5,530 nucleotides of DNA from an uncultured Rikenellaceae bacterium (GTDB lineage: Bacteria > Bacteroidota > Bacteroidia > Bacteroidales > Rikenellaceae), in the NCBI GenBank assembly GCA_947074135.1, contig CAMTOL010000157.1:1-5530 (forward strand), written 5' to 3'. Positions within the stretch are counted from its first letter, which is position 1, and each line of letters opens with the position of its first letter. The position numbers and the translations under genes are program-made. Under the pieces are notes generated by a model that saw nothing but the letters and a program-made list of their open reading frames with translations, made no database searches and had not been told where the DNA came from. Positions 1 to 5,530 of the stretch are shown here, piece after piece.

Positions 1-144
1 GATATAGGATATGTTCAACCATCATATCATCAGGGCGAAGATGTGCCTATGCGATTGATGATTTATGGCGATTTGGATATTGTCAAAGAAAAAGACGAGA
101 TAATTCCTCTGATTTACAAGGAGGTGTATAATAGAGATTCTTAA
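1..144 (+). CDS. C-terminal fragment of an unidentified protein
   Basis: Reading frame 1 is open from the first base to a TAA at 142-144 and gives 47 residues; the start lies outside the window. The visible tail begins DIGYVQPSYHQG, passes through a hydrophobic stretch that looks like a beta strand (MRLMIYGDLDIV), and ends in a charged, probably helical segment (KEKDEIIPLIYKEVYNRDS). I do not recognise the family and assign no function. Coding status is supported by the open frame up to the edge and by a strong terminator hairpin starting 25 bases after the stop. It converges on the yicC-like gene on the other strand, so it is not part of that operon. Confidence 0.6.
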   Translation, partial: DIGYVQPSYHQGEDVPMRLMIYGDLDIVKEKDEIIPLIYKEVYNRDS

Positions 145-169
145 ACTCTTGTATAAAGGAGTCATACAT

Positions 170-208
170 AAAACACCCGTACTTTTTAACTCTAAGTGCG
201 GGTGTTTT
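170..208. terminator. Probable bidirectional Rho-independent terminator between convergent genes
   Basis: Arm 170-182 (aaaacacccgtac) pairs with 196-208 (gtgcgggtgtttt) with one G-T wobble, and two further A-T pairs close a loop of about 9 bases. On the plus strand the stem ends in a T run (205-209), the classic shape for stopping transcription of the gene ending at 144. On the minus strand the opposite arm supplies a shorter run of four T after the stem, so it can also terminate the cluster that ends with the yicC-like gene at 230. Confidence 0.85.
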
Positions 209-229
209 TATCTATTTGTTGTTCAGATT

Positions 230-1102
230 TTATAAGATATTGAGAAGCTGCTCTTTGATTTTCTCTAGCTCGTCCTTCATTTCGACCACTATACGTTGCA
301 TCGAGGAGTGGTTAGCCTTGCTGCCTAGTGTGTTAATCTCACGCCCCATCTCTTGAGCTATAAAGCCAAGTTTTCGACCCGAATCAGCATCAGAATTGGC
401 AACCTCGGCAAAATAGGCGATATGCTGCGCTAGGCGCACTTTTTCTTCGGTAACATCGAATTTTTCGAGATAGTAGATAATCTCTGCCTCGAAACGGTTT
501 GCATCGACATTAACAGCCGCTTTTGCAAGATTATCAGCCAATCGTGCCTTTACTATTTCGATTCTCTCGCCCTCGAACTGTTCAACCGATTTCAATAGCT
601 CTGCAATAGTTGATGTGCGACCTAAAATATCATTAATCAACACTTTACCCTCCTGCTTTCTAAACGAATTGAGATGCAAACAAGCCTCCTCAACTGCACT
701 TAGAATTGCTGTTGTATCTTCGTCGTTAAGTTCGTTGCTTTCGGTACTTAGAACTTCGGGCATACGCATAATAGTCGAAAGCATCGGTTCGGAATCAAGT
801 TCAAACCCAACTTCACGAGCAATGTTTGAGAGTTGGTTGTAGTAGTTGCGAAAGACTGTTTTGTTGATTGTGGCACTTGTCGAACTATTGTCGTTTTGAT
901 AACTTATGCTCATATCCGTTTTACCACGAACTAGCATTGCAGTCGCTTTTTGGCGAATTTGGCTCTCTGCGGAGCGAAAAAGCGATGGGCATCGAAGCGA
1001 AAAATCTAACGTTTTGCCGTTCAATGAACGCACCTCTACTGTTACTTTGCCGTTTTGGGTAGCGCACTCAGCTCTACCAAAACCTGTCATTGATTTTATC
1101 AT
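230..1102 (-). CDS. yicC: YicC/YloC-family endoribonuclease
   Basis: This 290-residue protein is full length for the YicC/YloC family, cytoplasmic proteins described as endoribonucleases and linked in E. coli to small-RNA turnover. The N-terminal YicC-like domain opens with the hallmark MIKSMTGFGRAE. The C-terminal DUF1732 domain (about 205-290) holds a conserved block: an acidic helix with DVTEEKVRLAQH (216-227), then GRKLGFIAQEMGREINTLGSK (242-262), and a closing helix ending KDELEKIKEQLLNIL. The ATG at 1100-1102 keeps the family's usual start. The leader is A-rich with no Shine-Dalgarno site, as is common in Bacteroidota. It is the last gene of the minus-strand cluster, 63 bp after the lytic transglycosylase gene, and runs into the shared terminator. 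In many Bacteroidota yicC is followed by gmk (guanylate kinase); here it is not. The substrate RNA cannot be told from sequence. Confidence 0.93.
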   Translation of the reverse strand: MIKSMTGFGRAECATQNGKVTVEVRSLNGKTLDFSLRCPSLFRSAESQIRQKATAMLVRGKTDMSISYQNDNSSTSATINKTVFRNYYNQLSNIAREVGFELDSEPMLSTIMRMPEVLSTESNELNDEDTTAILSAVEEACLHLNSFRKQEGKVLINDILGRTSTIAELLKSVEQFEGERIEIVKARLADNLAKAAVNVDANRFEAEIIYYLEKFDVTEEKVRLAQHIAYFAEVANSDADSGRKLGFIAQEMGREINTLGSKANHSSMQRIVVEMKDELEKIKEQLLNIL

Positions 1103-1125
1103 ATCTTTTTTGTTATTTGTGACAG

Positions 1126-1165
1126 GTGACTAGAGCCGCTATTCGCTAGTCACTATTCACTAAAA
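1126..1165. repeat. Degenerate heptanucleotide tandem repeat with overlapping inverted repeat
   Basis: In the 63-bp gap between the lytic transglycosylase and yicC-like genes, four 7-base units follow one another: gccgcta (1135-1141), ttcgcta (1142-1148), gtcacta (1149-1155) and ttcacta (1156-1162). All share C at position 3 and CTA at positions 5-7. An 8-bp perfect inverted repeat overlaps them: gtgactag (1126-1133) and ctagtcac (1146-1153), with a 12-base spacer. No T run follows on either strand, so it does not look like an intrinsic terminator. It could be an mRNA hairpin within the operon or simply a drifting microsatellite. Confidence 0.6.
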
Positions 1166-2071
1166 TTAATACCCTTTGATGCGGAAATCTGCATTTGGAA
1201 CATGTACGGTATATGTTTTGCCACTCTTGTTGGCATACTCGTAGGAACGAATCCAAGGGTTCAAAAGTCGTAATATTTTGTAATTTGTTCCATTATTTGC
1301 AGCAAATGTATTCCAGTTAATGTTTTGATCGCTAACCTTTACTTCGGTGTAGTTTTCAAAAGGTTTAAGAAAATCACTACCTCGAAGCACAAAACCATAT
1401 TGCTCTAAATTACTGCCAATAATCTTCATCGAAAGTATGCGGTAAACATAACGCATTGTTTCCTCTGGCAAGTATAGGTCGTAGTATTCGCTAACCCCTT
1501 GAGCGCTGGCTCTGCGACTAACTCCTGCAAGTCCCAAATTGTAAGATGCTGCCGCCATTGTCCAACTTCCATAACGTTTGTAGGCAGCAAGTAGGTATTT
1601 TGCAGCTGCTTCGGTTGCTTGTTCAACGTGATAGCGCATATCGATATTATCGCCAGTTTCAATGTTAAAATCTTTTGCAGCTGAAACCATAAATTGCCAT
1701 AAGCCTGCCGCTTTTGCGCTCGAAATAGCATTTGGATTTAGTCCGCTCTCTGCCATTGCCAAGTATTTGAAATCATCAGGCACTCCATACTTCTTGAGTA
1801 TCGGTTCGATAACTGGGAAATAGCGACTCATTGCCCTAAAAGTTTGAAGCGAACGTGAATGCATATACATTGTTACGCTCATTTCGCGCTCTAGCGCCTC
1901 TCTAACATCGGGAAACTCAAGAGGTACTCGCTCTCCTGCAAAGTCAAGTTCAGATGGTAGGCGAACAATAAATACATCAGCAGTTTGAGCATTTTGGTTT
2001 GAGTTTTTAAATTCAGTTGCACTACAGCCTACTACGCACAACAACAGAACTGAAATAAAAAAAGTTTTCAT
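1166..2071 (-). CDS. MltD-like lytic transglycosylase, lipoprotein
   Basis: This is a murein-cleaving enzyme of the SLT (GH23) fold, which cuts the MurNAc-GlcNAc bond to leave 1,6-anhydro ends. The 301-residue protein starts with a type II signal peptide: hydrophobic residues 4-14, then lipobox V-V-G-C with the lipidated Cys at 16. A helical linker (about 55-100) precedes the SLT domain. That domain shows the catalytic Glu108 in the AMAESG motif, GLWQFM at 123-128, and AASYNLG around 174-180. The C-terminal 50 residues (about 246-292: INWNTFAANNG, LNPWI, YTVHVP) resemble one divergent LysM peptidoglycan-binding module, whereas E. coli MltD carries several. No acidic lipoprotein-export signal follows the Cys, so a periplasm-facing location is likely (inference). 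The ATG at 2069-2071 is the start that gives an intact signal peptide. It begins 11 bp after the permease stop, so the two are probably co-transcribed. Confidence 0.93.
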   Translation of the reverse strand: MKTFFISVLLLCVVGCSATEFKNSNQNAQTADVFIVRLPSELDFAGERVPLEFPDVREALEREMSVTMYMHSRSLQTFRAMSRYFPVIEPILKKYGVPDDFKYLAMAESGLNPNAISSAKAAGLWQFMVSAAKDFNIETGDNIDMRYHVEQATEAAAKYLLAAYKRYGSWTMAAASYNLGLAGVSRRASAQGVSEYYDLYLPEETMRYVYRILSMKIIGSNLEQYGFVLRGSDFLKPFENYTEVKVSDQNINWNTFAANNGTNYKILRLLNPWIRSYEYANKSGKTYTVHVPNADFRIKGY

Positions 2072-2082
2072 TAAATATAGTG

Positions 2083-2832
2083 TTAAATTTTAAATACAAA
2101 GATATAAGTTACTGTCAATAATATGAAGACCATTAAAGAATATCGTAATACCTGAATGGGAATATACTGTGAATAGCGTGTTGCAAAGTAAGCTCCGATT
2201 ATATTTCCAATGCTGTGAATTAGACCGTAACTCCACACAATTTCGCCATTGATAGCAAATACCCCAACGGCAAAAAGAGTGTAGATTAGTACTACAAAGC
2301 CTTTTAGAGCGTTGGCAGTTAGTATGTCGTAGCCAAGTCCTAGAATAAAGAGCGAAAGAAATAGGTAGCCTACACCTAGATGGAATGCACCACCATAAAA
2401 ACCTATAAATAATAGAATTATATAGTGGAGTAGGTTTGGTCTTGTGATTTTTTCACGTCCTTTGAGCGCACGAGTTGGGTCGAAAATAAGTACTAATAAC
2501 ATAATTAATAGTGCTACTCCGATTAAAATAGAAAACAGTGTATTGCTCAGATAACCAACTAGTTCGCTTCCTATTACTGCCCCAATTGAAGTGGGGATTG
2601 AGAGTAAAAGTCCTAGTTTAATGTCAAGTTTGCCCTGTCGGTAGAACTCGCCTGACATTGTGGCGCACTGAAAAACAACCGAGATGCGATTTGTGGCGTT
2701 GGCAACGCTAAGGTCAAGCCCTAGTAGCGAGTAGAGGGCTAGAGATATGGTAGCACCAGCCCCTGCAAAGGTGTTTATTACCCCTACAATTATTCCCGCA
2801 AGAACTAGCGCGCATATTACCCAAACTTCCAA
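2083..2832 (-). CDS. TauE/SafE (TSUP) family permease, probable TTG start
   Basis: This 249-residue integral inner-membrane protein of the TSUP family (Pfam TauE) has about seven or eight hydrophobic segments. Family members move small anions such as sulfite, sulfoacetate or other organosulfur compounds; the substrate here is unknown. The two-fold repeat of the family is visible: residues 13-49 carry GIIVGVINTFAGAGATISL followed by ANATNR, and residues 144-178 carry GFYGGAFHLGVGYLF followed by TANALKG. The start is unusual: the only start-like codon before TM1 is TTG at 2830-2832, five codons after the in-frame TAG of the upstream omega-amidase gene (2848-2850). The first ATG comes only at residue 59, after the first conserved motif, so it is not credible. 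No Shine-Dalgarno site is seen, and translational coupling to the gene upstream is plausible. Length is typical for the family. Confidence 0.9.
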   Translation of the reverse strand: MEVWVICALVLAGIIVGVINTFAGAGATISLALYSLLGLDLSVANATNRISVVFQCATMSGEFYRQGKLDIKLGLLLSIPTSIGAVIGSELVGYLSNTLFSILIGVALLIMLLVLIFDPTRALKGREKITRPNLLHYIILLFIGFYGGAFHLGVGYLFLSLFILGLGYDILTANALKGFVVLIYTLFAVGVFAINGEIVWSYGLIHSIGNIIGAYFATRYSQYIPIQVLRYSLMVFILLTVTYIFVFKI

Positions 2833-2847
2833 GTTATATGTATTGCT

Positions 2848-3627
2848 CTAATCAATAATATTGAACCTATCAGCGTCTAAGTAGGCTGGGAACGACTCTC
2901 TAAACTCACTCAAAGCTTCTAGTTCTAACTCCGCAGTGACTACCTCTGCCTTAAATTGGGTAGCCTCGACGAGTGGTTTACCCAAAAAGTCGAGAATCAC
3001 ACTGTCGCCAGAATATTCGTTTTTTGGGTCACTACCAACTCTATTAGCTCCTACTAAGTAACATTGATTCTCAATGGCACGAGCACGTAATAAACTATTC
3101 CAAGCATAACTCCTTGTCGATGGCCACGATGCGATATAGACCAAAATATCGTAGTCATTGTGGTTGCGCGAGAATACAGGAAAACGTAAATCATAACAAA
3201 CCAGCGGAGCAATTCTAAATCCTCGATACTCAATTATTAGTCGTTCGACGCCAGCACTGTAATTGTTATGTTCGCCAGCCATACGGAACAGGTGACGCTT
3301 GTTGTAAGTGCTTACCTCTCCGTTGTCAGTTATAAAAAATAGACGGTTATAAAAGGTGTCTTTTTCGGCAATTGCAACCGAAAAAATCAAAGCCTTTTTG
3401 TGCTTCACAGCAGCAGTAATCATTGTTTCAACAATTTCGCCATTTGGTTGTTGTGCTATTCGTTCTGGACTCATCGAAAAACCAGTTGCAAACATTTCGG
3501 GGAAAACGAGCAGTTCAGCATCACAATTTGCGATAATTTCTACTGCCTTTTCAACGTTAGTTGCACTCTGTTCCCAAACAATATCGCTTTGAACAACAGC
3601 TATTTTTAAACTCTTTTTATTATCCAT
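2848..3627 (-). CDS. yafV: Omega-amidase (YafV/NIT2-type nitrilase superfamily)
   Basis: This is a 259-residue cytoplasmic carbon-nitrogen hydrolase. The nitrilase catalytic triad is complete: Glu44 (FPEMFATGFSM), Lys110 (NKRHLFRM) and Cys144 (PLVCYDLRFPVFSRN). The additional conserved Glu119 lies in GEHNNYSAG. Motifs ASWPSTRSYAW (166-176), RARAIENQCYLVGANRVGSD (181-200) and YSGDS match the YafV/NIT2 branch rather than N-carbamoylputrescine or beta-ureidopropionase enzymes. That branch hydrolyses 2-oxoglutaramate and 2-oxosuccinamate, clearing the product of glutamine transaminases, including those that act late in methionine salvage. Start ATG at 3625-3627 has a Shine-Dalgarno-like agagg (minus strand of 3633-3637) with a 5-base spacer, stronger than its neighbours' leaders. 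It is the first gene of the minus-strand cluster, behind a candidate promoter at 3650-3683. Confidence 0.94.
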   Translation of the reverse strand: MDNKKSLKIAVVQSDIVWEQSATNVEKAVEIIANCDAELLVFPEMFATGFSMSPERIAQQPNGEIVETMITAAVKHKKALIFSVAIAEKDTFYNRLFFITDNGEVSTYNKRHLFRMAGEHNNYSAGVERLIIEYRGFRIAPLVCYDLRFPVFSRNHNDYDILVYIASWPSTRSYAWNSLLRARAIENQCYLVGANRVGSDPKNEYSGDSVILDFLGKPLVEATQFKAEVVTAELELEALSEFRESFPAYLDADRFNIID

Positions 3628-3649
3628 ATTTACCTCTGTTATTATATTC

Positions 3650-3683
3650 TAAACTTATAGTGTGTAACAAAAATGTGCTCAAA
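3650..3683 (-). promoter_or_regulatory. Candidate Bacteroidota-type promoter for the omega-amidase cluster
   Basis: On the minus strand, TTTG (3683 to 3680) matches the -33 element. TAAGTTTA (3657 to 3650) matches the Bacteroides -7 consensus TAnnTTTG except at its last base. The two are 22 bases apart, the same spacing as in the plus-strand candidate opposite. The predicted transcript would start near 3643, roughly 15 bases before the ATG at 3627. This is a motif match only. Confidence 0.4.
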
Positions 3684-3707
3684 ATTACAAAAAAAACGAT
3701 AACTTTG
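3674..3707 (+). promoter_or_regulatory. Bacteroidota-type promoter for the cvfB-like gene
   Basis: The sequence taactttg (3700-3707) is a perfect match to the Bacteroides primary-sigma -7 consensus TAnnTTTG, and the following gc is a frequent extension. A weak -33 element, tgtg (3674-3677, one mismatch to TTTG), lies 22 bases upstream. An A8 tract (3689-3696) sits between them. The expected start of transcription is near 3712-3714, giving a leader of about 45 bases before the ATG at 3760. Confidence 0.65.
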
Positions 3708-3717
3708 CGCTCAAACT

Positions 3718-3742
3718 TACTCTTTTGTTTGGACGAAGAGTA
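3718..3742 (+). promoter_or_regulatory. Small hairpin in the predicted 5' leader of the cvfB-like gene
   Basis: Arms tactctt (3718-3724) and aagagta (3736-3742) are perfectly complementary over 7 bp around an 11-base loop. The hairpin falls between the predicted transcription start and the ATG, ending 17 bases before the start codon. It could be an RNA structure affecting translation or a dyad operator at the DNA level. No T run follows, so it is not a terminator. Confidence 0.35.
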
Positions 3743-3759
3743 CTAAAAACAAAATTAAA

Positions 3760-4602
3760 ATGAATATAGGAAAGACCAACAATCTAAGAATCGCTCGCCA
3801 GAGCCCAAATGGACTCTATCTTGAAGATGAGCAAAACAATGAAGTTCTACTGCCAAATAGATATATACCGCAAGAGCAGACCGAAGGGTGGGAAATTGAC
3901 TCGCTAATCGATGTTTTTGTCTATCTCGATTCGGAGGATAGACTTGTTGCAACGACTGAAAAACCGCTACTTGAGGTTGGCGAACTTGCAGTATTGAAAG
4001 TGGTAGCTTCAACGCGTATTGGCGCTTTTTTGGATTGGGGATTGCCTAAAGATTTGTTAGTGCCTCACGCCAACCAATTTCGTGCGCTCAGAGAGGGCGA
4101 AACGGTGATGACTTACGCATACCTAGACAGAGTTACAAATCGAATTGTAGGCTCAACCAAACTGGGAAAATACTTTAATAACGACGAACTTAGCGTTGAA
4201 GTTGGCGATAGGGTCGATATTGTGGTTGCTCAACGTCGTGATATGGGGTATCGTGTGGTTGTAAACTATAAAAACTGGGGTATGCTCTATGACTCGCAAA
4301 TTTTTCGTGAGGTTAATCTAGGCGATAGATTGCAAGGCTGGGTAACAAAAATTACCGAAGACAATAGAGTTGATATTAGCCTCCAACAACAAGGTTTTGA
4401 CCAAGTTAAAGCTTCGTCAGATGCTCTGCTCGAACTTTTAATGCAAAATGAGGGTGTGATTGACGTTGGCGATAAAAGCGATGCTGCCGATATTCAACTC
4501 TATACTGGTATGAGTAAAAAAGTGTTTAAACGTGCTGTTGGCTATCTGCTTAAAGCAGGGAGAGTTGTAGCCGAAGAGTATCGAGTAGTGCTTAAAAGTT
4601 AA
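3760..4602 (+). CDS. cvfB: CvfB-like S1-domain RNA-binding protein
   Basis: This 280-residue cytoplasmic protein has the CvfB/YitL layout: tandem S1-type OB folds followed by a winged helix. The first S1-like unit is about 1-65 (NGLYLEDEQNNEVLLPNRYIP). A canonical S1 domain spans about 70-135 (VGELAVLKVVASTRIGAFLDWGLPKDLLVPHANQ). A third spans about 147-208 (VGDRVDIVVA, then LGDRLQGWVTKITEDNRVDISLQ). The winged helix (about 218-280) includes IQLYTGMSKKVFKRAVGYLLKAGRV, the block that leads some databases to label the family GntR-like. In Staphylococcus aureus CvfB binds RNA and affects virulence gene expression; the role in Bacteroidota is not established. Start ATG at 3760 follows an A-rich leader without a Shine-Dalgarno site. 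It is transcribed divergently from the omega-amidase cluster and sits 7 bp before the DUF5686 gene, so the two probably share a transcript. Confidence 0.92.
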   Translation: MNIGKTNNLRIARQSPNGLYLEDEQNNEVLLPNRYIPQEQTEGWEIDSLIDVFVYLDSEDRLVATTEKPLLEVGELAVLKVVASTRIGAFLDWGLPKDLLVPHANQFRALREGETVMTYAYLDRVTNRIVGSTKLGKYFNNDELSVEVGDRVDIVVAQRRDMGYRVVVNYKNWGMLYDSQIFREVNLGDRLQGWVTKITEDNRVDISLQQQGFDQVKASSDALLELLMQNEGVIDVGDKSDAADIQLYTGMSKKVFKRAVGYLLKAGRVVAEEYRVVLKS

Positions 4603-4609
4603 AGGATTT

Positions 4610-5461
4610 ATGTGGCGTTGCGCTAATCGATATTTTGCAATTATTTCTTTGTTGATGGGTCTATTTGTTGTAGGTTCATCACTTGAGTGTGTTGCTCAAA
4701 ATAACCGAAAACGCAAAACCAATCAACAAGATAGTGTTGAGTTTGGTTCACAAACAGTTCAGGTTGAAGAGGTGGTAGTTAGTGGTAAAAGACGCAAATA
4801 TAATAGAGATAATCCTGCGGTTGAGTTGGCTAAACAACTTATTGCGTCGAGAGATTCACTTAACCCTTTTGTGCAGAAATCCTACATAGAGTACGAGAAA
4901 TATGAGAAAATAGTCATTTCGCTGAACGATTATCAAGACCTTGATTCGAACAAAAAGATGGCGTTTCTCAATGAACACAAAATGATTAATCCGCAGTCAG
5001 GTAAACCGATTTTACCAATCTCGCTGCGTGAAAAGATATTGCTGGTCGAACGAAATAATCAACCACAAAGAATTAATACCACAGCTCTGTATTCTAATAA
5101 TCAGGGTGTTGATAATAAATTTTCGGAAAGTACCGTACTCTCTTTTCTTGATGATGCGATACCAGATATTAACATCTTTGATGACCATATTTATTTGGTT
5201 CAGCGTCAATTTGTTTCGCCACTTGCCAAGGGAGCCTTCAATTTCTATAAATTTTTTCTAGCATCCGATACTATTAACTATCAAGGACGGAAGTGTGTTA
5301 CTCTCTCCTTCTTCCCTTTTTCACAAAATTCATTAGCGCTTCGTGGTAAATTTATATTCGAAATTGATACCACTGGCGCCACAACTCCATTTGTTCGCTA
5401 TGTTGATTTGCGTATCCCCAACTCCGCTGCTGTAAACTTTCTAATTGACATCTATATTTAG
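4610..5461 (+). CDS. DUF5686-family outer-envelope protein, N-terminal part only (probably truncated)
   Basis: The predicted 283-residue product has a type I signal peptide (hydrophobic 9-22, cleavage probably after Ala29 in CVA-Q). A strand follows (VQVEEVVVSGKRRKYNRDNPAVELAKQLIA, 50-79), then SYIEYEKYEKIVISLND (91-107), typical of Bacteroidota DUF5686 proteins. IPDINIFDDHI, QFVSPLAKGAFNFYKFFLAS and RYVDLRIPNSAAVNFLIDIYI continue the match. Family proteins are usually about 800 residues and end in a barrel-like outer-membrane region, so only the periplasmic N-terminal third is present. The carboxypeptidase-regulatory-like domain often found at the N-terminus is also missing. The frame ends at TAG (5459-5461) in the middle of a conserved block; a second in-frame TGA lies at 5486-5488. 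Start ATG at 4610 is 7 bp after the cvfB-like stop; aaagga (4601-4606) overlaps that stop but is close to the ATG. It is likely a pseudogene or interrupted gene, though a sequence error is possible. Confidence 0.75.
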   Translation: MWRCANRYFAIISLLMGLFVVGSSLECVAQNNRKRKTNQQDSVEFGSQTVQVEEVVVSGKRRKYNRDNPAVELAKQLIASRDSLNPFVQKSYIEYEKYEKIVISLNDYQDLDSNKKMAFLNEHKMINPQSGKPILPISLREKILLVERNNQPQRINTTALYSNNQGVDNKFSESTVLSFLDDAIPDINIFDDHIYLVQRQFVSPLAKGAFNFYKFFLASDTINYQGRKCVTLSFFPFSQNSLALRGKFIFEIDTTGATTPFVRYVDLRIPNSAAVNFLIDIYI

Positions 5462-5530
5462 CATAGCTACTCAATTGATAGTTCATGACTCACAGTGATA
5501 GAGTGGGATAGTGCAAGTTTTGACGCCTCG

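Noticed and set aside
906..1133. Plus-strand ORF of 75 codons opposite the yicC-like gene
   Set aside because: It lies almost wholly antisense to a well-supported family member, has no recognisable domain, and looks like a frame shadow.
1126..1153. Intrinsic terminator between the lytic transglycosylase and yicC-like genes
   Set aside because: The 8-bp stem has a large loop and no T run follows on either strand.
1426..1731. Minus-strand ORF of 101 codons in another frame of the lytic transglycosylase gene
   Set aside because: It sits inside the SLT catalytic domain coding sequence, which is strongly conserved in the main frame.
3356..3746. Overlapping plus-strand ORFs of 61-78 codons opposite the omega-amidase gene and its upstream region
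   Set aside because: They are antisense to the conserved N-terminal half of the amidase or run through the promoter region, and show no protein-like composition.
3755..4012. Minus-strand ORF of 85 codons opposite the start of the cvfB-like gene
   Set aside because: It is antisense to the conserved S1 domains and has no family resemblance.
5459..5488. Reassigned stop codons (TAG or TGA read as amino acids) in the DUF5686 gene
   Set aside because: TAG ends the omega-amidase gene at a full family length, and the other complete genes contain no internal TGA or TAG. Mutation, rearrangement or error explains the two stops more simply.
1..5530. CRISPR array, tRNA, rRNA, insertion sequence or phage gene
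   Set aside because: No regularly spaced repeats, no tRNA cloverleaf, no transposase or integrase motifs, and no long terminal inverted repeats were seen; most of the window is accounted for by conserved genes.

Overview
The window looks like chromosomal DNA from a member of the Bacteroidota, probably Bacteroidales. Three things point there: a DUF5686-family protein, a TAnnTTTG-type promoter -7 element, and mostly A-rich leaders without Shine-Dalgarno sites. The base composition looks AT-leaning and even. I see no transposase, integrase, tRNA, rRNA, CRISPR array or phage gene, so most of it reads as ordinary core-genome sequence.

Layout. Bases 1-144 are the 3' end of an unidentified plus-strand gene. 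It converges on a minus-strand cluster, and a hairpin at 170-208 can serve as terminator for both sides. The cluster runs right to left: a YafV/NIT2-type omega-amidase (2848-3627), a TauE/SafE (TSUP) membrane permease with a probable TTG start (2083-2832), an MltD-like lytic transglycosylase lipoprotein (1166-2071), and the YicC-family ribonuclease (230-1102). Gaps are 15, 11 and 63 bp, so they are probably one transcript. The 63-bp gap holds a degenerate heptanucleotide tandem repeat and an inverted repeat. A divergent promoter region (3628-3759) separates this cluster from a plus-strand pair: a CvfB-like S1-domain RNA-binding protein (3760-4602) and, 7 bp later, a DUF5686-family outer-envelope protein (4610-5461).

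Function. The genes do not form one obvious pathway. They combine RNA metabolism (YicC, CvfB), cell envelope (MltD-like, DUF5686) and small-molecule repair or transport (omega-amidase, TSUP). A sulfur link between the omega-amidase and the TSUP permease is possible but speculative.

The main oddity is at the right end. The DUF5686 reading frame stops after 283 residues, while family members usually run to several hundred more and include a C-terminal barrel-like part. No other frame continues it to the window edge. This is either a decayed gene, a rearrangement point or a sequence error. I found no convincing evidence of a wholly new biological system here.
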